Positions 21,038 through 31,375 of a stretch of DNA of 32,391 nt are shown here, piece after piece. The notes under the pieces were generated by a model, which saw only the letters and a list, made by a program, of their open reading frames with translations, did no database searches and had not been told where the DNA came from. The stretch's first letter is position 1, and each line of letters starts with the position of its first letter. The translations under genes were made by a program, and so were the position numbers. The stretch comes from a virus: IMG/VR virus record IMGVR_UViG_3300020196_000147, positions 1 to 32,391 of that record; one strand, written 5' to 3'.

Positions 21038-21919
21038 ATGGCTAATCAAAATAATTTTCAAACCGATTTGTCTTTGTCGGAAGCGTCTAATACTAGATTT
21101 ACAGTTTCACGTATAGTAGAAAATCTTTCAGATGACATACTTACCGCAGAACTTCCTACGGTATTTCCATCTGTACTTGATGATATTTCTGTAGAAATTA
21201 GTATCTATAGTTTGTTTGATAATGCGTTGGTCTACTATGGAGTTGCTCAAAACACCGATAAATTTACTCCAATATCAATAAACACGTTTACATACTCAGA
21301 CAATACCATTCGTACATTACTGTATATTAATTTTGCCGAATTACCTAATTTTTTTCTACCAACCGGAAAGTATCAAGTAACATTTAATATTTTTTCTGGT
21401 GTTATTGGTTCATACGATAATAAAATATTACGAGTAACAAAAATATCTCCATCTAGACGAGAAGTTGAATTAGAAAATACAAAGCCAACATTACAAAATA
21501 TAAGTAAGATAAAAAGTTATGTTGAACCTGCCATATCATCCGATTGGATATATGTCACCATTCAACAAATTTATAATCAAATTGGTGCAGACACGCAATA
21601 TATACCAGCTAGTAATGTCGGGATGACTACAGCCAGTGTATTACTTACATTAGATCCCTCTTCATCATTAAGTACGTATAAATTTGATACAGATTCTATT
21701 GATGGAAAGCCGGGGGTGAATACTTTAACTAAACAAGTTTTAAATAAGGCATATTTAATTACAACCCAATCGTTGGTTCAAGATATTTCTAGAGGTACGT
21801 CTAGTTTTACTGCTAATCAACTATATGGATATGTTACAAAATCATTACGTACCGCTTATAATGAGTTACTTACAGATGAATCTACAAACCCAACTAAATA
21901 CAGGTTCGATTTATTATGA
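21038..21919 (+). CDS. Predicted virion protein, 293 residues
   Basis: Starts right after the previous gene and overlaps the next by 4 nt. The first half is beta-rich ([32 protein letters not shown]), followed by [17 protein letters not shown], a pattern seen in structural proteins of tailed phages. The C-terminal half contains a Ser/Thr-rich link and a final helical stretch. It lies where T4-like baseplates have gp7/gp8-type parts, but no clear homology to those is seen. Confidence 0.72.
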   Translation: MANQNNFQTDLSLSEASNTRFTVSRIVENLSDDILTAELPTVFPSVLDDISVEISIYSLFDNALVYYGVAQNTDKFTPISINTFTYSDNTIRTLLYINFAELPNFFLPTGKYQVTFNIFSGVIGSYDNKILRVTKISPSRREVELENTKPTLQNISKIKSYVEPAISSDWIYVTIQQIYNQIGADTQYIPASNVGMTTASVLLTLDPSSSLSTYKFDTDSIDGKPGVNTLTKQVLNKAYLITTQSLVQDISRGTSSFTANQLYGYVTKSLRTAYNELLTDESTNPTKYRFDLL

Positions 21920-22698
21920 CAGATATTATAGATGTCAGAAGAGCATTTTCGTATTTACTTACAACAAGTAGTATCAACTATGTACGAAATTATAATTTTA
22001 ATACAGCCACGGTAACAGACATACGACTACTAATGGATAATAGTAGTTCTGCTTATCCAATTACAGTTAATGTCAGCGCTTCAGTACCTTGGATTAGAAT
22101 AAAAAATTTAGATAATACGGATATTACATTTCCGACAGGAAATATTGTAATACCTCCTTCTAGTTCTACTGTAGCATTAGTACAAGTGGATTTACCGCCT
22201 GAAATAGAAAATATAATCGACGCCGCGATATATCCAGATTTATATTTTAAAGTTGTAAGTGGTAGTAAGCCTATATCTCAGGGGATAACCCCGACACCTA
22301 ATAGTATAGTAGTTAGTTCGAACATAGTAAGAGTGAACGTTGATGAACAATCCGAAAAAATAATAGCAGCTGTATATGATGCACTAGGTCAACTAGAGAT
22401 TTCTCCATCTGTAACTTGGGAATCTGCCGATACGTCTATAGCAGCGATAGATGATAGAAAATCTGATGACAATACTCTGATTGATTTTATACCCGATACG
22501 GAAAGATATATTAGAGGAGTTTCTACAGGCGAAACTACGGTTACAGTCACTAGTGGCACTAGATTAACCACTATTCGAGTAGTGACAGGGCCGACTGGCG
22601 CAACTGGACCGACTGGCCCAACGGGACCAACTGGACCAACTGGACCAACTGGACCGACTGGCCCAGCCGGCCCAACGGGACCAACGTTGGTCCCGTAA
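21916..22698 (+). CDS. Tail protein with Ig-like domain and truncated collagen-like repeat
   Basis: A 260-residue protein whose first 150 residues are beta-rich. Residues about 160-222 form an Ig-like, BIG_2-type domain ([16 protein letters not shown] and [13 protein letters not shown]), followed by Gly-Pro-Thr collagen-like repeats from residue 225 to the stop. Collagen-like repeats build trimers in phage fibres. At the repeat end, two copies of ACGGGACCAAC flank an inverted copy (22675-22708); the frame stops inside, at TAA 22696-22698. Removing 23 nt (22686-22708) restores the repeat and extends the protein to a TGA at 22749-22751, adding GPGQTLRETQIVS. So the present end looks like a truncation or a switch point. 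The start overlaps the previous gene (ATGA). Confidence 0.78.
   Translation: MTDIIDVRRAFSYLLTTSSINYVRNYNFNTATVTDIRLLMDNSSSAYPITVNVSASVPWIRIKNLDNTDITFPTGNIVIPPSSSTVALVQVDLPPEIENIIDAAIYPDLYFKVVSGSKPISQGITPTPNSIVVSSNIVRVNVDEQSEKIIAAVYDALGQLEISPSVTWESADTSIAAIDDRKSDDNTLIDFIPDTERYIRGVSTGETTVTVTSGTRLTTIRVVTGPTGATGPTGPTGPTGPTGPTGPTGPAGPTGPTLVP
22588..22692 (+). repeat. Collagen-like Gly-Pro-Thr codon repeat
   Basis: Tandem 9-nt units of the type GGACCAACT/GGACCGACT encode Gly-Pro-Thr triplets. GC content is far above the neighbouring sequence. Such tracts are prone to slippage and recombination. Confidence 0.9.
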
Positions 22699-22708
22699 CG
22701 GGACCAAC
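22675..22708. repeat. Direct-inverted-direct 11-nt repeat at the collagen tract end
   Basis: ACGGGACCAAC (22675-22685), its inverted copy GTTGGTCCCGT (22686-22696), one A, and ACGGGACCAAC again (22698-22708). The first two arms make a perfect 22-bp palindrome; the last two make a second one around a single A. It breaks the reading frame of the collagen-like gene. Confidence 0.9.
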
Positions 22709-22830
22709 TGGGCCGGGACAGACTTTGCGTGAGACACAAATAGTTTCCTGAATTGATTCCGATACGGGTAACAACACTGATAGCGATGAGATACAAGACA
22801 CAGAATAAAATATTTTAATGAGATTGATAC
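22699..22830 (+). other. Non-coding remnant between the collagen-like gene and the large tail gene
   Basis: 132 nt with no gene of its own, in a block where neighbouring genes otherwise overlap or nearly touch. The first about 50 nt encode the lost C-terminus of the collagen-like protein in a shifted frame (stop at 22749-22751). The rest is a short open stretch without ribosome binding site, ending TTTTAATGAGATTGATAC just before the next ATG. Nothing else recognised. Confidence 0.6.
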
Positions 22831-25800
22831 ATGGCACATAGAATATTCGTAAATGTAGGAAACGAATTTTATAGAGAAGTTACCGAGAACAGTAAGGGGC
22901 CCGCATACGGATTGGGTAACCCCTCAGATTTGGGTACAAATATTGGTAATAAATTAGGCAAACAATCGGGAGAATTGTTTTTCACAAGAGATGATTTATT
23001 AGATAAAAGAAGAAGATTTCAATTAGCATTAGAAAATTTAACCAATCCAACGATGTTCGTAGATGGATTGTTAGACCCTAAAGTAGTAGAAGCTACTATT
23101 AAACGATATCAAGACGATTTTAAAGCAGGAAATCCAGTAAACAATAAATTCTTCACAACAGCAGTTACCGGTACAGCAATTTCCGCTGGAGTAGTTACAA
23201 CTGCACTTATTTGGGCATACGGAGGAGTATCTGCTGCTCTAGTTGGAGTGGGTGCTGGAGGATTGGCATTTTCCGGTGCGGCCATAACTGCGTTGGTAGC
23301 CTCTGGACCGATTGGTTGGTTGATACTAACTACGGCAGCTGCTGTTGCCTTTGTATTTGGAGATTGGGTAGGAAAGCATGCAGAGGCTAGAGCAGAAGAC
23401 GATGCGCAACGTTGGACATTTAACAGAAGAGATTTTCCTACAATTAATGGTAATGTGTTTCCAAATGAGTATCGCCGTTCTATTAGAAGACTGTATGACG
23501 ATAGAAGTGGGAGAACCAAAAATTTTGATGATAATGAAGGTATTGCAAGATTAACTAGAGAAATCATATCAGATATACTTTATACTAAAAACGGAACTTT
23601 GCAGCCTGGACATCCCGGTGGTGGAAAGTACGATACACAAGAAAATTTTTTTCCGTTTAGAAAAAATACCGCTGGACCAAATTTTACCTATATTGATGCT
23701 ATTTTTTATATATCATCGTACATAAGTTTAATTGATGCAATTTTAAGTCTTAACGATCCAGGTTTATCAAGAAGTCCAGATTTTGAAGAAGTAACTTTTA
23801 GTACAAAAATTAATATTAGTTTAACAACCGCCAAAGTTAGACTATATAACGCATTGGTCGAAAACGCAGAACAAGTTATAGCAGAAAAGTTTTTAACGTT
23901 TTTAGATGATAAGAAAGAATATAAGACTTTACTTAATTTTGGAAATGATGTTCAATATTCTGCTGAATCATGGAGAATATCACCAAGTGCTACTTCATCT
24001 ATTCAACTTAAATTATTCACACCAGTAAATGATAATGTTCAATTATATGACAGAGCGTTTATCAGTAGAGAAGTAGCAAAAACTGTCGTTGATAATATAG
24101 AATTCCAATTAAGTGAAGAAATAGACTTTTCTCCATCACTACGTCCAAGAAATACAGCGGTAGACAAATACATACCAAATAAGAAGTCCATAAATAGAGT
24201 AACGTTAAACTCATTAAATCTTACTGGATCGGTAGGTACTACTGCTGCAACTACCGGTGTACCTATATCTTACGAAGACACGGTGTTCCGTAAGTGGTAT
24301 ACATCTAATTTTAACTCATCCGAACTAAACATAAATTTTAGTGATTATACCAATTTTGTAAGCTTCGGTTCAGCAAAAAGTCGTATTGACACATTCGTAA
24401 GTAAATTAACGGAGATAGAAGATTTAACCCGTGGTATTACTGGAAATGTAGTGGGTGATGCATTAAAAGCACAAGAAAAAGAATCAATCATACGTGCGTT
24501 TGACACATACGAACAATATCTATACTACTCAACAGTATCAATATATTCAGCAAGTGCGTATTATACCGAAACTGGAATAGAATATAATCCAACTGGGTCA
24601 TGGCCAAAATCGGGTAGTATCTTATTACCAGTAACTAGTTCTACTGCGATAGCATGGTATACTACACAAAGTGCTATAGCCGAACGGTTTGATGAAAATA
24701 ATGAAAATAACTTAGTACGACATTTACCACTACACATTCAAGAAAATGAAGAATCAACAGATTTCCTAACATTCATAAAAATGTTTGGTCACGTAGTTGA
24801 TAATCTGAAGGTATATGTAGACCAATTCCCAAATATCTATTCAACAAATCCAGACCCATTCGAAGAATTAACAATGGATCAGGTATATGAAGTTGCTACA
24901 TCATTTGGGTTAACATTACCAAACGTATATTCACTAGAAACATTACAACAATATATTTCAGAAACATATGGTGGAAATGATGGACGGTCAACTGTAGCAG
25001 AAACATGGAAGCGGTTCCTCCATATGATGATGTATCTTTATAAAACAAAGGGGTCAAAGACTTCATTAGAAGCTGTGTTGGCTGGGTACGGTATACAAAC
25101 GCCGGCATTACAGATTAAAGAAACATCATATCCATCTACGAATACGTTTATAACATCAGATGAGTTGACTTATGGATTACTATTTACTAGTGCATCTTCT
25201 AGTTATATTCAAATTCCAAATGTATCTCAATCATTTAATACACAAACATTAACTATTAGATTTTTACCAAATGTTAACAGCAGTTCATTGTTGTCCGGTG
25301 ATGAAAAGTGGTCAGTAAATGTTGTTCGTCACCCAAGTGCATCAACGGTTTCTGTTGTAGAAGATTTTGGTAGAATTGAAATTATTAGTGGTTCAAATCG
25401 TGTAAAAGTAGCATCAAGTAGTTATTTTCCTTTATATAGTGAAGACTATACAACACTTGCGTTAAGAAGCCAATCTGCTGATTTCGTGGTTATGCAGTCC
25501 GATGGCAACCAATTACTGTACCAGTTCTCGGCGTCAAGTAATATACCAAATACGCTGTGGAACACAACAGAAAATATATACATCGGCGGAACTGGATCCA
25601 TAAAAACTAATATAAATTTTGATGGGATAGTAGATGAAATCAGAGCTTGGAATGAAAATGTTACAAACAATAATATTATAAAACAAACATATGATCCTGG
25701 TGGTATGTATGGAAATTCATACATTTCGCCGGAAGAATATCTATATGTAAATTTGACGTTTAGTCAACCTTTATCGTCCATCACACAATCGGTGTATAAC

Positions 25801-28161
25801 GAGACACCGTTAACCTTTGGATATACACCAACTAATATTAATCCAGATGAACAGTGGGGACAGGGTACAGTATGGGATACACCCAACGGAACAGGATGGC
25901 AGGGATTACTTACGAGAGTTCTTACATCTGACTTAACAACCACGTTGTCAAATAAAGTGTCCGTTGCTTTCCCAAGTGCATCGTCTTCTGGATCTACACA
26001 ATATGCCGCAAAAATATCTACAAGACAGGCCGTATATTATGCAGCAGGTACACCATCATTTATATCTGTGATACCTGGTGAAACATATAAGATTTCTGGA
26101 TATGCTTATGCCAGTGGTTCAACCTATAGAGGATATCTAAATGGTGAAGACGGGACAGCAGATTATCCAATAGGATATTTAGTTAGTCTGTTTAACACAC
26201 CGAATTACGCTACACTTTCGTCACAAACAGTATTAACATCTGCTATTGGAACCAGTGGATGGAGATATTTTGAAACAGATATCACTATATCATCAAATAA
26301 TCAAAATTATTTAAGTGTAGAACCATTTATAGATGGACCGTGGCCATATTTAGAAGATGAAAATGGAAACTCTATATACGGGGAACCAGTATGCCCAGAG
26401 GGTGATGCAAATTGTCCTGGTTTTGCTTGGTTCACAGGACTAGAAATTACACAAGTAAAAGATATACCTGCCGCTGTAACTATACCATCGGTAGGGTTTA
26501 CCACATCATCGTACAGAAGAATATCCAGATCAGTTCGTCAATATACTCCAGTGATTGGTGCAACTGTATATTCTAACAATAAAGTAATTGTAGCAGACCC
26601 ACCAGTATTTAATAGTAAATTCATTGATGCAAATGGAACAAAAGCATTAAGTCCGTTTGTTAGTATTAAATCATTACAACAAAAGGTATACCAAGGTGGA
26701 TTAAATGTAATATCATTTGCAGTTTCTCCGATTGATTATATTAATCAAAATATAATAAGAACAATGGGAAATATTGAAGTAAATAACATGATTGGTACCC
26801 CACGGGAACTTAACAATGGAAAGTATAATGTACTAAATAAGTTCTTTAAGTATTACAAGACAAACTATAACAAAGTAGTTAATCCTAACGAATATATAGA
26901 TTTTTATAAGAATTTAGCAGAAGCACCTGCTGAAATATCAAGAACATTAAATCCAGCAAAATCTAAGTTATTAACTGGTATCGTAATTGAATCACCATTT
27001 TTAAGTCGTACAAAGTTTAATCTTAATAAGTCAGTAGAAATTGGTGGAAGTAATACCAAAGCATTAAATAATTTCATTTCTGGGTCTGGGTCGGCACAAG
27101 ACGTAGGGGTATTCTCTGCAGAAGTCACATATGATATGAAGCAAAATACTACCGTGCTTGCTGATATCACGCCATTGACAGGCTCTCTATCTGCTCCACC
27201 TACATCACCAAGTAGTTCGTATTTATATTTCGAAGGACCAGCAATTAACGCACAAGTTACGGCGTCTGTATCTGGTGGGTACCCACGATATGCGTTCGTC
27301 GATGAAATCATAAATACTCCAGAACAACCATTTTATGAAATCCCACCTCGGTCAGATTTATTAGAATACGGTACCACATCATATTTCCACAAAACAGACA
27401 GTGTATATCCATTCCAAGTTCTAACTCCATACAAGCAAAAGTTCTTAGCAATATTAGATATCAAACCTTTCTGGTCCATATCTCCTGTATATGGAAAAGT
27501 TACATTATTACCAACGGGGTCACTGTTAACAGTTCCTGGTAGAGATTCTGTAGAGTTTGGGTCACAAACATACTTGGCAGGAGCAACTGTCGATGGCTTC
27601 GTAAATAGTGCTACCGTGTTTTCTCTAATTGGTATTGATGGGGAAGCTGGATTACGTGTACGACTGTATAGAAATGCAACTTATAGAAGTGCCGATTCTG
27701 TAAGTAGACCATTAAATAGTCCACCAACGGGTGACCACGGGGTATTATTTGACGGATTATTGGAAGAGGTTTCTGATGTCATGCCATTTTTATTAATTCA
27801 AACTGAAAATGCAACTACTTATTTTAGAATAACTAACACAACCGGTAACGATATTACCACAAATATACGATTAAACTATTTTGCATATGAAGTAGAACCC
27901 TTGATTCCGCAAGGATACTTACCAAGACATTATCGATTTACTAGAGATAATACAACTCCATTAAAGAGAAGAAATTACACAGGATGTAAGGCTTCTGTTG
28001 GAGATAATATCACCGACCCACTGGGCCGTGTTGGAAATAGTAATCCATTTTATACGATTATTAGTGAGTATAATTCTATTGATGTTATGAATAAGCCTAC
28101 AAATACGGGTACTACACAACCACCGTCTAACGGTCGCGTCCAACCGAGACTTAAGACTTAG
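22831..28161 (+). CDS. Very large tail/baseplate protein with membrane-like segment and lectin-like domain
   Basis: A 1776-residue virion protein. Residues about 109-178 are strongly hydrophobic and Gly/Ala-rich (ISAGVVTTALIWAYGGVSA, AAITALVASGPIGWLILTT), enough for two or three membrane passes, unusual in a baseplate protein. Residues 635-760 hold LTFIKMFGHVVDNLKVYVDQ, DQVYEVATSFGLTLP and TKGSKTSLEAVLAGYGIQTP, as in P2 gpI-like baseplate proteins. Residues about 777-958 match a LamG/concanavalin-type domain (YIQIPNVSQSFNTQTLTIRF, NINFDGIVDEIRAWNENV). Residues 1010-1210 look like a carbohydrate-binding beta domain (VIPGETYKISGYAYASGS). It is probably the largest baseplate or fibre-attachment protein. 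No usual ribosome binding site is evident. Confidence 0.78.
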   Translation: MAHRIFVNVGNEFYREVTENSKGPAYGLGNPSDLGTNIGNKLGKQSGELFFTRDDLLDKRRRFQLALENLTNPTMFVDGLLDPKVVEATIKRYQDDFKAGNPVNNKFFTTAVTGTAISAGVVTTALIWAYGGVSAALVGVGAGGLAFSGAAITALVASGPIGWLILTTAAAVAFVFGDWVGKHAEARAEDDAQRWTFNRRDFPTINGNVFPNEYRRSIRRLYDDRSGRTKNFDDNEGIARLTREIISDILYTKNGTLQPGHPGGGKYDTQENFFPFRKNTAGPNFTYIDAIFYISSYISLIDAILSLNDPGLSRSPDFEEVTFSTKINISLTTAKVRLYNALVENAEQVIAEKFLTFLDDKKEYKTLLNFGNDVQYSAESWRISPSATSSIQLKLFTPVNDNVQLYDRAFISREVAKTVVDNIEFQLSEEIDFSPSLRPRNTAVDKYIPNKKSINRVTLNSLNLTGSVGTTAATTGVPISYEDTVFRKWYTSNFNSSELNINFSDYTNFVSFGSAKSRIDTFVSKLTEIEDLTRGITGNVVGDALKAQEKESIIRAFDTYEQYLYYSTVSIYSASAYYTETGIEYNPTGSWPKSGSILLPVTSSTAIAWYTTQSAIAERFDENNENNLVRHLPLHIQENEESTDFLTFIKMFGHVVDNLKVYVDQFPNIYSTNPDPFEELTMDQVYEVATSFGLTLPNVYSLETLQQYISETYGGNDGRSTVAETWKRFLHMMMYLYKTKGSKTSLEAVLAGYGIQTPALQIKETSYPSTNTFITSDELTYGLLFTSASSSYIQIPNVSQSFNTQTLTIRFLPNVNSSSLLSGDEKWSVNVVRHPSASTVSVVEDFGRIEIISGSNRVKVASSSYFPLYSEDYTTLALRSQSADFVVMQSDGNQLLYQFSASSNIPNTLWNTTENIYIGGTGSIKTNINFDGIVDEIRAWNENVTNNNIIKQTYDPGGMYGNSYISPEEYLYVNLTFSQPLSSITQSVYNETPLTFGYTPTNINPDEQWGQGTVWDTPNGTGWQGLLTRVLTSDLTTTLSNKVSVAFPSASSSGSTQYAAKISTRQAVYYAAGTPSFISVIPGETYKISGYAYASGSTYRGYLNGEDGTADYPIGYLVSLFNTPNYATLSSQTVLTSAIGTSGWRYFETDITISSNNQNYLSVEPFIDGPWPYLEDENGNSIYGEPVCPEGDANCPGFAWFTGLEITQVKDIPAAVTIPSVGFTTSSYRRISRSVRQYTPVIGATVYSNNKVIVADPPVFNSKFIDANGTKALSPFVSIKSLQQKVYQGGLNVISFAVSPIDYINQNIIRTMGNIEVNNMIGTPRELNNGKYNVLNKFFKYYKTNYNKVVNPNEYIDFYKNLAEAPAEISRTLNPAKSKLLTGIVIESPFLSRTKFNLNKSVEIGGSNTKALNNFISGSGSAQDVGVFSAEVTYDMKQNTTVLADITPLTGSLSAPPTSPSSSYLYFEGPAINAQVTASVSGGYPRYAFVDEIINTPEQPFYEIPPRSDLLEYGTTSYFHKTDSVYPFQVLTPYKQKFLAILDIKPFWSISPVYGKVTLLPTGSLLTVPGRDSVEFGSQTYLAGATVDGFVNSATVFSLIGIDGEAGLRVRLYRNATYRSADSVSRPLNSPPTGDHGVLFDGLLEEVSDVMPFLLIQTENATTYFRITNTTGNDITTNIRLNYFAYEVEPLIPQGYLPRHYRFTRDNTTPLKRRNYTGCKASVGDNITDPLGRVGNSNPFYTIISEYNSIDVMNKPTNTGTTQPPSNGRVQPRLKT

Positions 28162-28243
28162 ACTCAGATGACATGTAATTTGGATTTAAACGTAAATACT
28201 TTATACTTATATTAGTAGGACAACCATCAGGAGATAAAGAATT

Positions 28244-28912
28244 ATGGGATATTTAGATAGATCCACAATTACCGTGGACGCAATTTTGACCAACCGCGGT
28301 CGGGAATTATTGGCACAAGGAACTGGTCCAGGTGAATTTCAAATTACTAAATTTGCATTATCAGACGATGAAGTAGATTATCGTCTATATAATACTGCCC
28401 ATCCACTTGGGTCAAACTACTATGGGTCTATTATTGAAAATATGCCTGTATTGGAAGCTACTCCTGATGATGCCCAACTCATGAGATATAAGTTAGTCAC
28501 CGTGGGAAGGACAGCCGCGGCTGGTCCTGGTGGTTCTTACATTGTTCCACTTATCCTCAGTGGGTTAACAGGTACTACTCAAAACATATACCAAACCCCA
28601 GCAGCAAATTCTTCTACACAACCAACTTTTATTGAAGTTGACCCACGAACATCGTATGGGGCGACCAACGGTAGTAAAGAAACTGGAAAATATACATTAA
28701 TCGTAGGGGACAGTTCATTGGTTAGTATGACATTAAATACCGTATATGGTACTGATAGTGTCAGAGTAAGTTCCCGCGGGTCGATTGTAGCAAAGGGTAA
28801 CAAGTTTAAGATTGAAAGAAATACGACTACCGGAAAGACTGGAACCACTACGGTAACTGTGTACGGTAATGATTCGGGTGCAACATTCTCATTCACCCTT
28901 ATAATTAATTAA
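28244..28912 (+). CDS. Predicted tail structural protein, 222 residues
   Basis: AGGAG lies 10 nt before the ATG. The N-terminus, MGYLDRSTITVDAILTNRGR followed by ELLAQG, GEFQITKFALSDDEVDYRLY and SIIENMPVLEATPDDAQLMRYKLVT, matches a conserved virion protein family that I recall from large myophages. The last 80 residues are an Ig-like beta domain (SMTLNTVYGTDSVRVSSRG, GTTTVTVYGNDSG). It leads a set of four structural genes transcribed together. The specific structural role is not clear. Confidence 0.75.
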   Translation: MGYLDRSTITVDAILTNRGRELLAQGTGPGEFQITKFALSDDEVDYRLYNTAHPLGSNYYGSIIENMPVLEATPDDAQLMRYKLVTVGRTAAAGPGGSYIVPLILSGLTGTTQNIYQTPAANSSTQPTFIEVDPRTSYGATNGSKETGKYTLIVGDSSLVSMTLNTVYGTDSVRVSSRGSIVAKGNKFKIERNTTTGKTGTTTVTVYGNDSGATFSFTLIIN

Positions 28913-28939
28913 AATTAACACGAATAAGGATACCATATT

Positions 28940-30016
28940 ATGACAGCACCCTACTCAGTCTTTAGTACATTTGACGAAACCAGAGATATTGTTAAATTAC
29001 CTGGTAATGAAGTAACTACTGGAATCTGGACAGGAGATACTGGTAGTTTATTCGAAATTTATACATCCAGTGCACAAATTGGAGTGTCTGGTGAATTTTA
29101 CTATGATTTATACAATGCAAATCCAAACACCGGCGGAAGTGATACCGCTGAAGTACAATTTGCGGTGGCATACGGACACGTTAGCGGTGCAGGTTCACCT
29201 ACATTAGCAACATTAAATACTTCAAATTTACCAACACAAGTTATCTACGCTCAGTACAGAAACTTATTGTTAGGAAACAGCTCTGCTGTATTTCAATTTG
29301 GACCAACAACCGCACTAACAGCATCAAATGATATTTACGTAATTAACTTCCAACGTGCAAGAATGCGTCAAGCAGTTGATCCAGGTAACTGGCAACTATC
29401 ATTATCTGGTTCACGTGGTATTCAAACATTTATTGACAATAGTGGATTAACCAACGCAACTGATGGTAACCTTAGTGTAAATAATTCATATGATGTGTTG
29501 TCCGGCTCATTAACAGCAGGTACTGTTGGTTCTACATACTTCGGTAAAGTATTCCCAGATTTTGGAATTATAGTATTGAATCCATCACTTATCAGTTCGT
29601 CTGTCGGATTAGGATCCAAGGTAAATAATGCAAGGACATCCACTGCATATCCATTTGGAGCATTCACTGGTAGTGTTACTGCTTACCAATATCAACACGA
29701 AGGATTGGTTCGTTCAATTTCTGCATCACTAGCAGCAGGGTCACCATTTATCGCTCGTTCAGCAGAAGCTATCACTTCTGTAAATTACTTTGTTCGAGTA
29801 TTTAATCAAAATTTCAATAACACTAACAATCCAACCATTTTGAGTGGTTCAAGTCAAGTACCATTAGAAGCATTCAGAACAAAGCCAGTAACATACATTA
29901 CAACGGTAGGTTTATACAATGACCAAAATGAATTACTCGCTGTGGGTAAGTTAAGTAGACCATTACAAAAGAGTGCAGATAAAGAAGCTACTATACGTGT
30001 TCGATTAGACTACTAA
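28940..30016 (+). CDS. Predicted tail structural protein, paralogue A, 358 residues
   Basis: AAGGA before the ATG. The product is beta-rich and Ser/Thr/Asn-rich. Marks include VQFAVAYGHVSG, YGHV..., YFGKVFPDFGIIVLNP, YFVRVFNQNFNNTNNPT and the C-terminal VTYITTVGLYNDQNELLAVGKLSRPLQK. The last two stretches recur, diverged, in the following gene, so the two are paralogues produced by tandem duplication. The role is probably as a fibre or whisker-like tail surface protein, inferred from composition and location. Confidence 0.75.
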   Translation: MTAPYSVFSTFDETRDIVKLPGNEVTTGIWTGDTGSLFEIYTSSAQIGVSGEFYYDLYNANPNTGGSDTAEVQFAVAYGHVSGAGSPTLATLNTSNLPTQVIYAQYRNLLLGNSSAVFQFGPTTALTASNDIYVINFQRARMRQAVDPGNWQLSLSGSRGIQTFIDNSGLTNATDGNLSVNNSYDVLSGSLTAGTVGSTYFGKVFPDFGIIVLNPSLISSSVGLGSKVNNARTSTAYPFGAFTGSVTAYQYQHEGLVRSISASLAAGSPFIARSAEAITSVNYFVRVFNQNFNNTNNPTILSGSSQVPLEAFRTKPVTYITTVGLYNDQNELLAVGKLSRPLQKSADKEATIRVRLDY

Positions 30017-30040
30017 TCTTAAGTCAACCGGATATGTGTT

Positions 30041-30898
30041 ATGACTGTTAATAACGTTCCAGTTACTGCGTATAAGAGTATAGCAGCAAATGATTATAGA
30101 ATAACCAAGTATCCTGTATACGCATCTCATACGTACACATATGCATCTGGTTCGACTAATAATTCTGTTGATGTTCAAATATTATACGGAATAAAATATA
30201 CTGGTAGTGCTGCGTTACGGGAAACTAATACACAAAATGAATTGTATGATTCTGTAAGCCAATCATTTTACTCTCCACTACCAGCTTCATTATATGGTAT
30301 ATCACCATCTAAGTATTTGCCGTCACATTCGTTATATGTTGTTAGTATAACACAGGATATTTTTGGTGAAGAAATACGGCCATCTACGTTTACACTAACA
30401 TTTAATGGTAGTTCTTCGTATGATGATGGAAACGGTAATTTGTATATTTCTCAATCTAACATTGGTTATTGCATAGGTAATGTCTTTTATGATCAAGGAA
30501 TTGCTGTACTACAAGCACGACCAGGCGCATCGTCAGAAATATCAAAAAATGGTCTATGGATATCTGGGTCATCACCGGTACAAGTCCAGTTTACTTCGTC
30601 GGTTAAGCTATATGAACATTTACTTAGAGTACAAATAGACCCGGCTGAATTTACAATCTCTCCATACAATCCAAGTGTTTCATCGGCATCATTTACTGGT
30701 TCATCTGTCCCTATGATAGATTATATGGTTTCAAAAAGTATGGGAATAAACGAAAATTCTGCATCATTCGCACCATATGTAACTTCAATTGGTTTCTATA
30801 ATAGTGAAAATGATTTATTGGCTGTAGCAAAAATATCTATGCCAATAAAAAGAACATTTGATACTACACAAACGTTCGTCGTGAAATTTGACATCTAG
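30041..30898 (+). CDS. Predicted tail structural protein, paralogue B, 285 residues
   Basis: Begins 24 nt after the preceding gene. It shares with it the pattern VQILYGIKYTGSAA, IGNVFYDQGIAVLQ, HLLRVQIDPAEFTISPYNPS and VTSIGFYNSENDLLAVAKIS, aligned in the same order over the C-terminal half, so the two genes are paralogues. It is shorter and lacks part of the N-terminal domain. It is otherwise beta-rich with many Ser and Tyr. The function is inferred to be in the tail surface or neck, as for its neighbour. Confidence 0.75.
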   Translation: MTVNNVPVTAYKSIAANDYRITKYPVYASHTYTYASGSTNNSVDVQILYGIKYTGSAALRETNTQNELYDSVSQSFYSPLPASLYGISPSKYLPSHSLYVVSITQDIFGEEIRPSTFTLTFNGSSSYDDGNGNLYISQSNIGYCIGNVFYDQGIAVLQARPGASSEISKNGLWISGSSPVQVQFTSSVKLYEHLLRVQIDPAEFTISPYNPSVSSASFTGSSVPMIDYMVSKSMGINENSASFAPYVTSIGFYNSENDLLAVAKISMPIKRTFDTTQTFVVKFDI

Positions 30899-30913
30899 TG
30901 GTGGAGAACTAAT

Positions 30914-31357
30914 ATGAGTTTAGAATCGTTATACAATAGTGCAGCAGCAAATACCTATGTGGGTACTGTTCGTACCAAGCAAGCTGCTGATGTTGGAGCA
31001 GGTCGTTCCATCGTAAATTACATGGACGGGGAAGCTCGTGGAAGAGAACAACAACCAGATGAATTCCAAAAAGAATTCACTAGAAACGCTACAGGAGCAT
31101 TCAAGACCGGTGGGGCACAAGGTATAGCTAGAAATGCCGGAACTACACTAACTCGTTGGACTGCAAAAGCGTGTGAATTAGCTTTTGGAGGAAAAGGACC
31201 AGCATCACTAATTTCTGGGTTCTATAACAATCGATTCACAAACAATAATACAATTCATTTGTATACTCCAGGAAACTCAAACGGATTTACAAACGTAAAT
31301 GCTTCAGCAGAATTACGTAAAAACAGTTCTCCATCAGGAGCACCATCAGGTCTATAA
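30914..31357 (+). CDS. Predicted virion protein, 147 residues
   Basis: GGAG before the ATG. Gly/Ala/Asn-rich, with GARSIVNY-like charged N-terminal part, KEFTRNATGAFKTGGAQGIARNAG and a low-complexity Ser/Pro-rich end (SSPSGAPSGL). It ends the structural block. No family recognised. Confidence 0.7.
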   Translation: MSLESLYNSAAANTYVGTVRTKQAADVGAGRSIVNYMDGEARGREQQPDEFQKEFTRNATGAFKTGGAQGIARNAGTTLTRWTAKACELAFGGKGPASLISGFYNNRFTNNNTIHLYTPGNSNGFTNVNASAELRKNSSPSGAPSGL

Positions 31358-31375
31358 TAAAATAAAGAGGTTACT

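Noticed and set aside
22588-22708. CRISPR-like array
   Set aside because: The repeat is a 9-nt codon repeat without spacers and encodes a collagen-like chain.
22389-22839. Minus-strand frames opposite the collagen tract
   Set aside because: They mirror the Gly-Pro-Thr codon repeat of the + strand gene and have no start signals.
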